Part shown: positions 23,183-33,335 of the stretch, piece by piece
Layout of the letters: every line of letters begins with the position of its first letter
Numbering within the stretch: the stretch's first letter is position 1
From: Atkinsonella hypoxylon
Taxonomy: Eukaryota; Ascomycota; Sordariomycetes; Hypocreales; Clavicipitaceae
Direction of reading: 5' to 3'
Assembly (NCBI GenBank): GCA_000729835.1
Contig: JFHB01000024.1
Location: 1 to 64,000, forward strand
DNA: 64,000 nucleotides
Position numbers and translations under genes: made by a program
Notes under the pieces: generated by a model
What the model saw: only the letters and a program-made list of their open reading frames with translations
Database searches by the model: none
What the model was told of the DNA's origin: nothing

Positions 23183-24310
23183 ATGTCCCTGTCGACAGCA
23201 TCAGCACCGCCGACAGGACCGCCACCTCGGTCTGTAGCCTCGGTATCTGGCACCAGTCATCGACGTAGTATGCCGTCTCAAGGTTCAGATCAGCCCGTCA
23301 AGAAGCAAAGCAAATGGTCGCCGGAGGAAGATGCGCTAATCATTGAGCTTCGAGGGAGCGGGATGAAGTGGGAGGATGTATCGAAGCGTTTGCCCGGGAG
23401 AAGTGCTATCAGTTGCCGACTTCATTATCAAAATTACCTAGAGAGGCGAAGCGAGTGGGATGAGGAGCGCAAGAACAAGTTGGCCAGGCTTTATGAGAGG
23501 TAAGTAGTGTACGCCAGAACCAAAAAAGGGACAAGGGGGGATTGCTGGAAGAGTCGTTAGTTAACGCCGAGTGATGGAGTCGTTTCACAATAGAATGCTG
23601 ACATGATTCTTTTTCCTTTGTCAAGATTCAAAGCCGAAATGTGGGCGAAAGTTGCGGAAGAGCTAGCCGTGCCTTGGAGAGCGGCGGAGGCGATGCACTG
23701 GCAACTTGGAGAGGCGGATATGGCGAGAAGAGCAGGCGTCGTTCCATTCTCTTTGGCTGCTGTCAACCTCGAGAGTGGCCATAGACCAGCGCCGCCACCA
23801 CGGTCAAACGTACACTATCAACCGCAGGACACAGTAACGCGACACATCACACCGCCATCCCCTCGAACGATGTATTCTTCTCGAACTCAGTCTGTCTCCT
23901 CGATGCCTGGCCAGTTGCCGCCTCGAGCAGAAAACGCCGGAGCGCCACCGCCGCCAGCTGGCACAGGATCAATGGTACGTGGAGCCGCGGCGGAACATGG
24001 AGAGTTCTATTACAACGCCGGGACTGGCGGTCCTGGCCTTGCCCCGATACAGCATCAAGGACAGCCAAGAAACCCTGGCCCGTTACCTAGTCTTGCGGAA
24101 CTTACAACGGGGTTTAGTCCATATTCGGGGCCAATAGACCGACCTCATTCGGGACATGCGAGCGCTCCTCCGGCAATCAAACACGCGTTACCAATTCAAA
24201 GTTCCCAAGGGTACCAGCAGCATACAGATCAGACCAAGACCAGGGTGAAACGGCGCGCCAGTCCAGAAATGATTCATCGGGAGGGAAGTTACCGACGCCG
24301 CCTTGGTTAA
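23183..24310 (+). CDS. Myb/SANT-domain DNA-binding protein
   Basis: Two exons, 23183..23499 and 23626..24310, 333 residues from the first in-frame ATG. The 126-nt intron has a GTAAGT donor and completes an Arg codon at the join. Residues 44-88 form a Myb/SANT repeat (SKWSPEEDALI, the MKWEDVSKRLPGRS turn, CRLHYQNYL); about 94-135 form a second helical repeat (EWDEERKNKLARLY, then MWAKVAEELAVPWRA with MHWQLGEAD). The rest is disordered, rich in Pro, Ser and His, with a basic end (KRRASPE). This is the architecture of a common filamentous-fungal Myb family of nuclear regulators; targets unknown. The same frame is open upstream from 22832 without any ATG and encodes a plausible N-terminus, so the true start may differ (see findings). 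Confidence 0.82.
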
Positions 24311-25233
24311 CCTGGACGATAATGGTCCCTTTTGTCCTTTCTTCATTGTTATCCGAGATTTATTTACGTCTTGTTACATTTATTTATTAAGTATCCACCG
24401 GAACTTGATGACCTCCGGGGGAAGAAAAACCTCACACCAAAAAAAAAAAAAAAAACACAAAAAAACCCAAGCAGAAAAGAAAGACACATAGACTAGGTTT
24501 GGGATTACGGGTTTTGGAGCACGAATTTAGAATGGGGCATGGGAAACTGATTTTATGGGATGACTCTTGAGAGGAACGGATTCATCTCTTTTTTAGAAGT
24601 AAGCGATCATGCATTGAAGCGGCGATATCATTGTGGGATTCGACATGACACCTCATATTCTTATTGGCTTACTCTTATCACGATACCATGGAGCAACACA
24701 TTTGGGAGCGGAAGCTTGTCTGTTTAGCGTCGGCCAAACAACCGAGCATCAGGCTATGTATGTGTAGTGTATGTGGAATCACGGCGGCCGGCGTAGCACT
24801 CTCGGGTAAGGTAGAGAGGGTCGGTTATAATTGAACAAGGGTAAGGACAAGGATAGGGTTGGGATTTAGAAAACAGGGCAACTATGAAGCGAACCTTTCC
24901 TTTTTTTTTTCTCCGGTGGATGTATGTGCATATAGATGGGCAGGGCATGATTCGGACAAGACAAAAGACATGGATAGAGCCAGAAAGGCCTAATTTGAGG
25001 CATATTTGACCTGTTAAGACATTTAAGGAAAGCGAGTCTTGACATGTGGATGTGGTTGATGCTTGACCCGCTATGAGCTCACTTGGAGTTCCGTTTCGAG
25101 ATGCAGAAAGATGGTTGTTGGATTTGTACACCGGTTTGAGATGAACGGTCTTGGCCTATCCATGGCTTTGATGATGATGATGATGATGATGATGGTGTTC
25201 ACAGATCAATAGTTAAAAGTCTCCCAAGCACCA
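24311..25233. other. Convergent intergenic region (Myb and TRM9 3' ends)
   Basis: 3' flanks of two convergent genes. Contains poly-A near 24438-24452, a poly-T near 24901 and a (GAT)n run at 25170-25195. No gene seen. Confidence 0.6.
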
Positions 25234-25869
25234 TCAAGCCCTCTTCAAAACCACCCACCAATTATCCCTCTCATACCCGCCCTCGCAAACCTCACCACCC
25301 GCCATCCTCACATCCTCCTCCAGCTCGCCCTCCCTGTACAAATGATAATACCGCTGGAACGTCTCCGCCCCCTTCACCCACGGCACCAGCGTATCCTGCG
25401 CCGAGCCCTCGTCCCACCCCCTCCTGCTCCCGCTCTGCTCCAGAGCCCAGACGAAGACGAGCGCCCGCCCGGAGTCCGCCACCAGGCACCTCGTCAGCGC
25501 CGCAAGGGCGGCCTGCCGTCGCGGCCGCGTGGAGAGGTGGTGCACGACGGCGATGCAGGTGACGAAGTCGAACGAGGCCGCGCGGTACGGCAGGCTGAGC
25601 GCGTCGGCGGCAGAGAGCTCGGCGGACTGGTGGGCGGCGCGCGCGAGGCGCAGGAGGGACGGGCAGCGGTCGGAGGCGAGCGTGTGCAGGAGCGGGTTGG
25701 CGCGTAGGTATTTGCCGTTGCCGCAGCCTATGTCGAGGCCTATGCTGCCTGGGGGGAGGGCGCGGAGGAAGCGCGTTACGAGGGGCCAGGGCTTGTGGCG
25801 GGTTGCGCTGAAATGGGGGGCTATGGCTTCGTAGACTTTGTGGACGTGGGTTTGTTCGTAGTCTGACAT
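25234..25869 (-). CDS. TRM9: tRNA (carboxymethyluridine-34) methyltransferase Trm9
   Basis: Intronless, 211 residues. SAM-dependent class I methyltransferase: motif I GLDIGCGNGKY, then LASDRCPSLL, the VVHHLSTRPRR segment and the Trm9-type C-terminus with QDTLVPWV, RYYHLYREGELEED and GYERDNWW. Family members, with Trm112 as partner, methylate 5-carboxymethyluridine at the wobble position of certain tRNAs in the cytosol. Length is close to, or slightly shorter than, usual for fungal Trm9. The ATG at 25869 follows directly on a long pyrimidine run on the plus strand (purines on the sense strand), so the 5' leader is very A-rich. Confidence 0.93.
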   Translation of the reverse strand: MSDYEQTHVHKVYEAIAPHFSATRHKPWPLVTRFLRALPPGSIGLDIGCGNGKYLRANPLLHTLASDRCPSLLRLARAAHQSAELSAADALSLPYRAASFDFVTCIAVVHHLSTRPRRQAALAALTRCLVADSGRALVFVWALEQSGSRRGWDEGSAQDTLVPWVKGAETFQRYYHLYREGELEEDVRMAGGEVCEGGYERDNWWVVLKRA

Positions 25870-26981
25870 TCCCTTTTTTTTTTTTTTTTTTTTTTTTGGT
25901 TTTTTGGGTTTTTGTTGGTTTTTGGTGATGGGGGTTTGAGTAGGGAGGGTTTGGTGGTGGATGGGGTGGTGAAGTGTGGTTGTTGTTGTTGTTGTTGTTT
26001 GGGGTCGAGGTCTGGGTTGGTCGTTGATTTTACTTGTTTGTATTTACTTGTTTGAACTACTTCTTTGTAACGACTTCTTTATAATTATTTGTTGTACTTT
26101 TTTTTTTTTAAAAAAAAATTTACTTTATACATCTTGTCAACTTTCTTGTGTTCACAACATGAAGTGTCGTCAACGTCACGTGCCTCCTTCCAAAGCATCT
26201 CCACAGCGGCCCCTCCAGCTAACCGAAATTCGCTTCCCACCGCTCACGAACAGCCTTCCATGGAAATCCCCTCCAATCCCACATCCCAGTCCTTACCGCA
26301 CAGGATAAGCAGACCAGAGCCCAAAAAAAAAAAAAAAAAAAAAGGAAAAGAAAAAAAGAGAAACCTGCTCAGGAGCTGGCGGTACTTTCCAGAGTGGACA
26401 TATAGCGTACGCAGCTCCATAACCTTTTCATGCATTCCCACCTTTCGCATGAATAAGCAGTGGGAACGACGAGCCCACCGACAATTTCCCCTTCTGGCAC
26501 ATCCGCCAAGGAGAAAAGAAAGGGGGGGTGGGGGAAACAGAATGACGAGATTTCTACACCCCCCTCGGTTGCATTGAACAGAATATTTATATATATATAT
26601 TGGCCGTTGGCGAATGCTCCTGTTTCTTGGAGGGGAAAAAGCCAGAAAATTCGGTTTTTTTTTTTTTTTGGGCTTGAGAGGTGTGGCGGGAGACAATTGC
26701 TCCCCTGCCTGTGGGGGAGGGGGGCCAGGCATCGACGTGTGCTGTCAGGTTTATTTTTATTGTGCAAAGTTTGCTGAAACCGGCTTTCAATATGATTACG
26801 AGGCCTCCGTGTTTGCAATGGGGCGTATTGCTATGGGTGGGTGCCGTTGGCGAACTGGTCCCCTTGCGAGGATCGTCAAGGTTATGCATGGGCACGTGGC
26901 GCCAGTTGGCATGTGCCGGGCGAACTGGTGGTGTTAAGAGGCTGGCTGTCCATGACTCAGACCCCTTGACCTATATCAGAA
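25870..26981. other. Intergenic region upstream of TRM9
   Basis: About 1.1 kb rich in homopolymers: poly-T directly before the TRM9 start (from about 25873), poly-T/poly-A around 26098-26118, poly-A 26321-26343 and poly-T 26656-26669. Short frames here are built on the runs. No gene supported. Confidence 0.6.
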
Positions 26982-28302
26982 CTACTGGCTTCTCTGATTG
27001 CCCATGTTCAAAGGGCTCCGCGCGTCATATACGTCGGTAGTGATTAATTCGGGATACTCCACGCCGCCTTGTCGCAGCGCCGCGTCCATCGTGTCCATGA
27101 TGACAATGCTCTCCTCCCACGGCAGCGTGGCGCTCTGCTTCTTGCCGTCGCGGAGGCAGCGCGCACACTCGTCCGCCTCCCAGAACATGCCGTGACCCCA
27201 GTTCCTCTTGGGGTCCATCGGGATCGGGCACTCCACGACCTCGACCTGTCCGTCGCCCTCTTTCTTGATCACGCTGTACGAGGTTGGTCGATACGCTGGA
27301 TGGGGCACCTGGATCTCGCCTCTGGAGCCCTGGATGCGGATGGCCGGGGCGGTTGTCGTCTGCCCGTGCGGCGAGGTTCCGACGAGGATGGATGTCGTCG
27401 CCACGCCAATGGACTTGTTCTGCGGGAACTGGCAGATGATGCTTGTGTTCTCGTCTGCTCCCGTATGATACTTGTTGATGGCGGCGAGCACCTTGGGCGC
27501 CTCCTTGGATGGCGACGACTGGAGGTGGTAGAGCGTCTGGAAGACCCATGTGAGGGTGTAGATGCCAAGGTCGAGCAGTGCACCGCCCGCGAGGTCGAGG
27601 TTGACCATGCGGTGATTGTCAGGGAAGCTTACTCTGCCGTCGTCGTTGGCGGTATTCTCGTTGAAGGACAAGTCGGCTTTTATGAAGCATGTGTTAAGTT
27701 GGAATTCAACGACAACCCCAGAGACAACGGTAGCTTACCCATCGTCCTGTAGACGGTACCAATCTCCCCCGATGCAATCAGCTCTCGGATCTTGATGCTC
27801 AGCGGGAAAAACCTCGTCCACACAGCCTCCATGAAAAACACATTCTTCTCCTGTGCCTTGGCAACGAGTTTCCTGGCCTGTGAAGACGTCACAGTCAGTG
27901 CCTTCTCGCAGAGTACATTCTTGCCGGCGTTGAGGGCCAACATGGCATTTTGAAAGTGGTGGCTGTGGGGTGTCGCGACATAGACGATGCCCACATTGGC
28001 ATCGGCCACAAGCTCCGCGTACGAGCCGTACGTGCTTGCTGAGGCTGGGCCGTCAATCTTGTTGATGAAGGCGGCGGCACGGTCAGCCGACGTCGAGGAC
28101 GACACAGCGACGATTTCGTGACGGACATCATGCACGTCACGACTGGCCGGGTCTGTGAGGAGGTCCTTGCAGAATGCTTTGAGAATGTCATGTCAGTCTT
28201 GTAATATCTGCGAACCTTGGACGGGAGGAAGCTTTTACTTTCTGCGATGCCGCCGGTGGCCATGATGCCCCATTTTATGGTGTAAGGAGTGCTGGACGCC
28301 AT
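26982..28302 (-). CDS. Gfo/Idh/MocA family oxidoreductase (dimeric dihydrodiol dehydrogenase-like)
   Basis: Three exons, complement(26982..27676, 27739..28176, 28239..28302), 398 residues. The N-terminal Rossmann fold starts KWGIMATGGIAETF, with the glycine-rich NAD(P) motif at 15-21; the first splice junction creates the Thr in IAETF. The EKP-type catalytic Lys lies in LCEKAL (112-114), followed by FFMEAVWTRFFP and the substrate-binding domain with GGALLDLGIYTL. These are features of trans-1,2-dihydrobenzene-1,2-diol / D-xylose NADP dehydrogenases. The physiological substrate cannot be told. The gene is divergent to an aldo/keto reductase and shares about 970 bp of upstream DNA with it, including a perfect inverted repeat. 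Confidence 0.9.
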
Positions 28303-28436
28303 TTTGTCTCTTTTTGCCTTGACTGTTGAATGCTGTAGAAACTCGTTATGTGACGTTAAAATGAAAATGGTCACTTTGACTTGTATCCTCTGGGTGGAAG
28401 TGGTTGAGTGACGTCTTGATGCTTGAAACATCATTG

Positions 28437-28705
28437 ATCTCTTTGATGCCGAGAAGGCTACACTTTCGTACCGACCCACTTTTATATGATGACTCTGTGG
28501 AGCGACCTCGAATGACTTTAGGTCCTTATTGAAAGAGGTGGAGTTGTGAGACGTGCGATGTAGCTCTCTGTAGCGCTAGCAGTTGCTGGAACTTTTCTTA
28601 TAGTTTGAATTAGTATGGGGTGACAAGTACCTTTTACTCCGATGTTTTAATTGGCCCATAATCCTTGCTGGTACGAAAGTGTAGCCTTCTCGGCATCAAA
28701 GAGAT
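28437..28705. repeat. Perfect 36-bp inverted repeat with 197-bp spacer
   Basis: The 36 bases at 28437-28472 are exactly the reverse complement of 28670-28705. Flanking bases do not continue the match and no target-site duplication is visible directly outside the arms. The 269-bp unit could be a MITE-like element or a regulatory inverted duplication. It ends 135 bp upstream of the Gfo/Idh start codon. Confidence 0.9.
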
Positions 28706-28710
28706 ACCTT

Positions 28711-28798
28711 AAGTGCTAGGTACCTACCCCTAGGTACCTACCCCTAGGTACCTAACCTACCTACCTACCTACCTACCTAGCCTAGGTAGGTAGGTAGT
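28711..28798. repeat. TAGGTACC-type island with 14-bp tandem copies
   Basis: Starts 6 bp after the inverted repeat. Contains three GGTACCTACCCCTA-like copies, then a (CCTA)n run that turns into (TAGG)n, forming a large palindrome. Confidence 0.85.
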
Positions 28799-29272
28799 TA
28801 TGCTCAGTGTGCTGCCTTGCCTGGCTCTTGTGGGGCCAACCCAGCGGAACGCGATGAACGATGCCTTCCCGTCCCTATCTTGGCCCTTTTTGGGGTTAAT
28901 CCACGCAACTCCTTATCGTAACCGTGTGATATGTCAGGACTAGCAATGGGACAAGTGCATCGGCAACCATGCTCACCTTCATCACATCGCCAGCGCAGCT
29001 TCCGATCGATCCATCCTTCGTCATTGGGTAATCCGAAATGCGCCATGCATACATAGGCTGACCACCGGGATAAGCTGAATGCATGACGTGACTCTTCGTC
29101 CAATCTTCGTCCAATCATGTAAAAGCCGTGTTCCTCTCTCTGTGCTGCTCTGCCGCTTGGCGAGTCCTCTAACTAATCAACATCTTCCAACGTGTCCTTC
29201 AATCCCTTCTCTATCGTCTTTTCACGCCAAGTCGCAACGAAATCTCTGTTACCAATCTACTCGAATTGCACC

Positions 29273-30274
29273 ATGACACAAAGCTCTCTAGCGTCTCGAG
29301 CACCTCTCCTGGCCATGGACCTGACATTGGCCGGTCCATCCGCCACCAAGATCCCCAAACTCATCTATGGCACCGCTTGGAAAAAGGAAAGAACTGCAGA
29401 TCTAGTATATGCAGCTTTAAAGTCGGGCTTCCGTGGCGTCGATACTGCTGCACAGCCCAGGCATTATGATGAACAAGGCGTGGCTGCCGGTGTGAAGCGC
29501 GCGATAAACGAGGGCATTATCAAGCGCCAGGACCTATTCGTAGGATGCAACCGAACCCCTCTTCTGTCGTCTTCCAAACCATCCCGTTCCTGACATATAG
29601 ACCACCAGATCCAAACCAAATTCACTGGGCCACGCGGTCAGAGTCACGTCTCTCCGTATGACTTCGACGCCCCTTTGGACCACCAGGTGCGCCAGTCCAT
29701 CAGCTCTTCTCTCAGATACTTCACCATCGATGGACAGGAGCCGTATCTCGACAGTGTTGTGCTGCATGCGCCCATGGACCAATTCAAAGACACAGTGAAA
29801 GTCTGGAAGATGCTCGAGTCATTTACCCCTGTCAGGATTCGCAATCTTGGCATATCCAACACCACCTTACCCATTGTTGAAGCACTCTATAACGATATGA
29901 AGGTGAAGCCTTCTGTCGTCCAGAATCCTTTTTACCAGGAAACAGGATATGAGCTCGATCTTCGTGCGTATTGTCGAGAAAGGGGCATCGTTTTTCAAGC
30001 CTATTGGACGCTCACGTCTAACCCAAGGCTGGTACAGAGTGAGCCTGTCAAGCTGGTTTCTCAAAAGGCTGGTGTCGAAATAGCTGCCGCATACTATTCT
30101 TTGGTCATCGGCCTCGGGGGCCTGACGGCTCTCGACGGAACCACCAGTCAAATGCACATGGAGCAAGATGTGAAAGGGCTGGAGAAGGTTGGCGCATGGG
30201 CCGAAGGCCGTGGCGCCTGGGACTGGGCATCAGCGCTGGCAGCCTTCAAGGGCTTGATTAGGGAGATTAGTTGA
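29273..30274 (+). CDS. Aldo/keto reductase family oxidoreductase
   Basis: Two exons, 29273..29539 and 29609..30274, 310 residues. The join restores DLF-IQTKF, the usual beta-3 strand. The catalytic tetrad is visible: D57 (GVDTAAQ), Y65 (RHYDEQG), K93 (IQTKF) and H142 (VVLHAPMD). The C-terminal half keeps IRNLGISN, VVQNPFYQE and the ARTAGVE-like VSQKAGVEIAAAYYSL. These NADPH-dependent cytosolic enzymes reduce aldehydes and ketones; substrate unknown. The acceptor was taken at 29608 rather than the earlier AG at 29600 because only this keeps the K93 strand. Divergent partner: the Gfo/Idh dehydrogenase. Confidence 0.92.
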
Positions 30275-30750
30275 CTCATGGCAGCATGGGAAAGGCTAAA
30301 GTACTGCAGCCATCCTTCCTTTCGTATGCCTACTTATTCTACAAGGCGGTCGAGGCTCTAGCCATGCTACTTAGGCAGGTACAAATTTAACTCTAGGAAG
30401 CAGCTTACACACCACAAGGTTTTCCCATCTCCACTTGATAATTCCTGTGAGCGTTCAATATATATTGGCGAGGGAAGTATGAATTGCCAGCCTGAGAGTG
30501 CACCCACTTCATCAACACGCCACTATCTTTTATCAATAAACGCAATCATTCCGATATCGTGCAAGGCAAATCATATATTCTTTTGTGCAGAATCCTGTTC
30601 TCAGTAAATCACCCGGCTTTGAATCTCTTTAGCCAAAAGCAGCTCAAGCAGCCAGGTCAGAATTTTACCACCAATATCGAGTGAACAGCGAACAACCTTT
30701 TGGTGCCACAAAGATTGGGCGGGCGATTCGGTAGTGCCCAAGTATCCACA
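30275..30750. other. Intergenic region
   Basis: 3' flank of the aldo/keto reductase and upstream region of the next gene on the same strand. A short ATATATTGG A/T motif occurs near 30460. No gene seen. Confidence 0.55.
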
Positions 30751-31795
30751 ATGAATTCCGATAATTTCGACCACGGCTACGAGACACGGGGCAGTATGTT
30801 CATCATCTCCAAGCTGAAACTGATTGGCGCATTCGCAAACTCTCTTGCTGACGTCGGAAGTAGGCCTCCGCAAGTTGTTGTCAAAGATGATAGACAACGA
30901 CACGGAGAACCCCGACCACCTGCCACCTTTGCACTCGACTGATACGGAAACTGGCAATCCAGCCAGCGACAAAGTCCCATCCAGCAACGATGAAGTCTCT
31001 AATAGAGAGAGCAATGCTTGCTGGACGCCGCGCACAGAGCCGAGCTCGTCTGTCTCTTCCGTCAAACTTATGACGTCGCCAGCTTTACCGTCCGATGGAA
31101 CCAGAAACTCAACCAACGACGAAGTTTCATCTAGCAACTATAAACTCTCTAGTGGAGAGAGAAATGCTTCCTGCAAGCCGCGCACAGAGCCGAGCTCACA
31201 CTTCTCTTCCGTCAAACTTGTGGAGTTGCCACCTTTGCCGTCCGGTGGGACCAGAAACCCTACCGAACTATCATCTCGCATTGTCGCTCCATCTGAGACC
31301 GTCACAAGGCCGACTGAGTCCGGAATCAACGTTAGGACATTGGATGACACGGTTCAATCACCATCGACTGCGTTGCCTCCAAATGGAGACAAGGAAACCA
31401 ACTCGGAGGTGTCTTCAAAAACAGGGAAGAGGAAAAGGCATGATGACCTTCCTCCGGATGCTGATGATATCTTAGGTCCGTTCGCGCATGAGATCGATCG
31501 GTCCAAACGAGAATCGTTGCGAGCTCAGGCAAACATGCTTCGGGATGAGTCTGGCCAAGTGTGCCCTCTGCAGATGGCACAATTGTTCATGGCCAACAGC
31601 ACACTTGGACAAACGGCCTGGACAGAACTTGACGACGGCGAGAGGAGTATTCAGAAGATGCGTAAAGAGACTCTCGACGTGGCACGGGTGAAAGAGCGTC
31701 AAAGGAGAGAAGAGGCCGAAGAGAGGGAGAGGGAGGAGAGACGAATGGCCAACAAGCGAAAATATGGACTCATCAGAGACAAAAAGCCAAAGTGA
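30751..31795 (+). CDS. Hypothetical protein with internal tandem repeats and basic coiled-coil tail
   Basis: Proposed exons 30751..30793 and 30861..31795, 325 residues (starting MNSDNFDHGYETRG). The main frame has no ATG before 30887, but a GTATGT donor at 30794, a CTGAC branch site and an AG at 30860 give a 67-nt intron that joins in phase to the ATG at 30751. About residues 45-140 contain two diverged copies of a 40-45-residue unit (cores CWTPRTEPSSSVSSVKL and CKPRTEPSSHFSSVKL, then LPSDGTRN / LPSGGTRN). A KRKRHDDLPP basic patch, a helical part with CPLQMAQLFM and a Glu/Arg-rich coiled-coil tail ending KKPK follow. Family not recognised; the basic patches suggest nuclear location (inference). 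Confidence 0.6.
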
Positions 31796-32073
31796 CCTGA
31801 TGCAGGATTGATTTATGCGAGAGAGCACTTTCGACCAGATGGCGAATCGACACGTGAGATGATGCCGCACTGCAAATCGATTCTGCGTTTGACTATTGTC
31901 GGGCGTTTACAATGTGCCGTGATGTCAGCCGCATACTCTCAATTTGAGCGAGAGCCCTTGGATATATGTTTTTGGCAACAGAAGCAGAGTGACCAATGAA
32001 AAAGAGGGGTCGTCAACGTCGGCAATGGTCATCATTGTTTGTCTTTGTGCTCTGTCGTTGAAACAGACAAGAT

Positions 32074-33335
32074 TTAGACACCCTTGGCGAAGGTATTGGC
32101 AACAATAAATGGGAAACAAGCGGTTGCTTCCATGTAGACCTACAACGGCATTAGTTGTACTAGAAAAATAAAGCTGAGAACTGACAGTCTCAACTCCCAT
32201 TCAACTCACCTTGACATTATCGGCACCTATTTTGATCTTGCCCCATGACACAGCTTCATCAGGACGGGCACCTGCATCGCTGCCGTCGAACTCCTGGGCA
32301 GTATTGATATAGACGGCAGACTCGGCACCATTCCTCATTAGACAAGCATTGGCAATGTGGTGTTTGACAACTCCACCGCCCAAGATGATCATGCCAGCCC
32401 TCTTGGCCCTGACTGAAATGGTATTAATCTTGCGAATATCCTCAACAATATCAATCTTGAGCTGCCGCGGCGATGACTTGAAGGTGTGGAAATACAGCAT
32501 ATCGCCCAGACTTCCATCCGTAAGGGCGGGACAGAAGACTGGGATATCATTCTTCCAGGCCCAGTAGTACACGGACCTCTCGTCGTTGATCTCTTTGCCC
32601 AGTCGATGAATCACCTTGGAAGGCGTCCAGTTGATCTCCTCATCTGTCCCTCTGCTGGCCTCCTGCTCCTCCAGCATCTTGTCCAGGATGGGGACGACCC
32701 AGTCCTCAAAGGCACAGTAGTTGGCATTGGGTACAACAAGGTTGCCGATGCGATTGAGGCCCTTCCTGCGGAGCTCAGAGCCGTTGGCGCTAAAAGACGA
32801 CATGTAGGTTGTGCCAAGGCACTTGATGAAGTCTTCCTCTACGCCGCCTGCGGTGGTGACGATGGCAGAGACGTGCTTGTGCTCCGCGAGCCAGCGGAGG
32901 GTGCCGCGCAGGCCGGAGGAGATGAGATTGGAGGTGTAGCCCAGGAAGATTGTTGTTTTGTCATTTGTCTCGGGGTCTCTCCATTCTCGCTAGTTTATTT
33001 ATTTATTATATATTTCAGTTTTTCTGTTTGTTTGCGAGTTACGATTTTTTTTTTTTTTTTTGTGTGTTATGGCGATTGAATGAGGGGGAGGTGTTTCTTG
33101 TGCTCGTGTAACTCAAACTTACCATGTCGTTGATGATGCGAATTGCTTCTGCGGTGGAGCTTGCTTGGAATCCCATGTGGCGCATGCCGAGGTATAGGTC
33201 TTGGGCGGTGATGGGACCTTTGAGCTTGTTGAAGTCGAGCTCCTCGACGGGCTGGGCGTCTGAGGGCATGGCTTCGGATTTCATAAGGACTGCGTCGGTG
33301 GCTCCTGGGGGAGCGGCGTTGTGGTGGTTTGACAT
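32074..33335 (-). CDS. DYS1: Deoxyhypusine synthase
   Basis: Three exons, complement(32074..32139, 32210..32989, 33123..33335), 352 residues, all junctions in phase 0. The enzyme makes deoxyhypusine on eIF5A from spermidine using NAD. Visible landmarks: DLYLGMRHMGFQA, TTIFLGYTSNLISSGLR, TTAGGVEEDF, the active-site Lys K280 in GGGVVKHHIAN and the NAD/spermidine-site stretch INTAQEFDGSDAGARPDEA. The last 22-codon exon (VYMEATACFPFIVAN) completes the C-terminus. Length matches the fungal enzyme. Cytosolic, essential in yeast. Its promoter is shared head-to-head with the SNT1 gene. Confidence 0.96.

Larger units (their letters stand above)
28303..29272. promoter_or_regulatory. Shared divergent promoter region of the two oxidoreductases
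   Basis: 970 bp between the starts of the Gfo/Idh gene (minus) and the aldo/keto reductase (plus). Holds the 36-bp inverted repeat (28437-28472 and 28670-28705) and a TAGGTACC-type island (28711-28798). No gene seen inside. Co-regulation is inference from the head-to-head layout. Confidence 0.5.

Noticed and set aside
30601..31137. Minus-strand 178-codon frame opposite the hypothetical repeat protein
   Set aside because: Antisense of the duplicated region; the plus strand has splice signals, a basic coiled-coil tail and better coding character.
26982..31795. Secondary-metabolite gene cluster around the two oxidoreductases
   Set aside because: No polyketide synthase, NRPS, terpene cyclase, transporter or cluster regulator in the neighbourhood; flanking genes are housekeeping.
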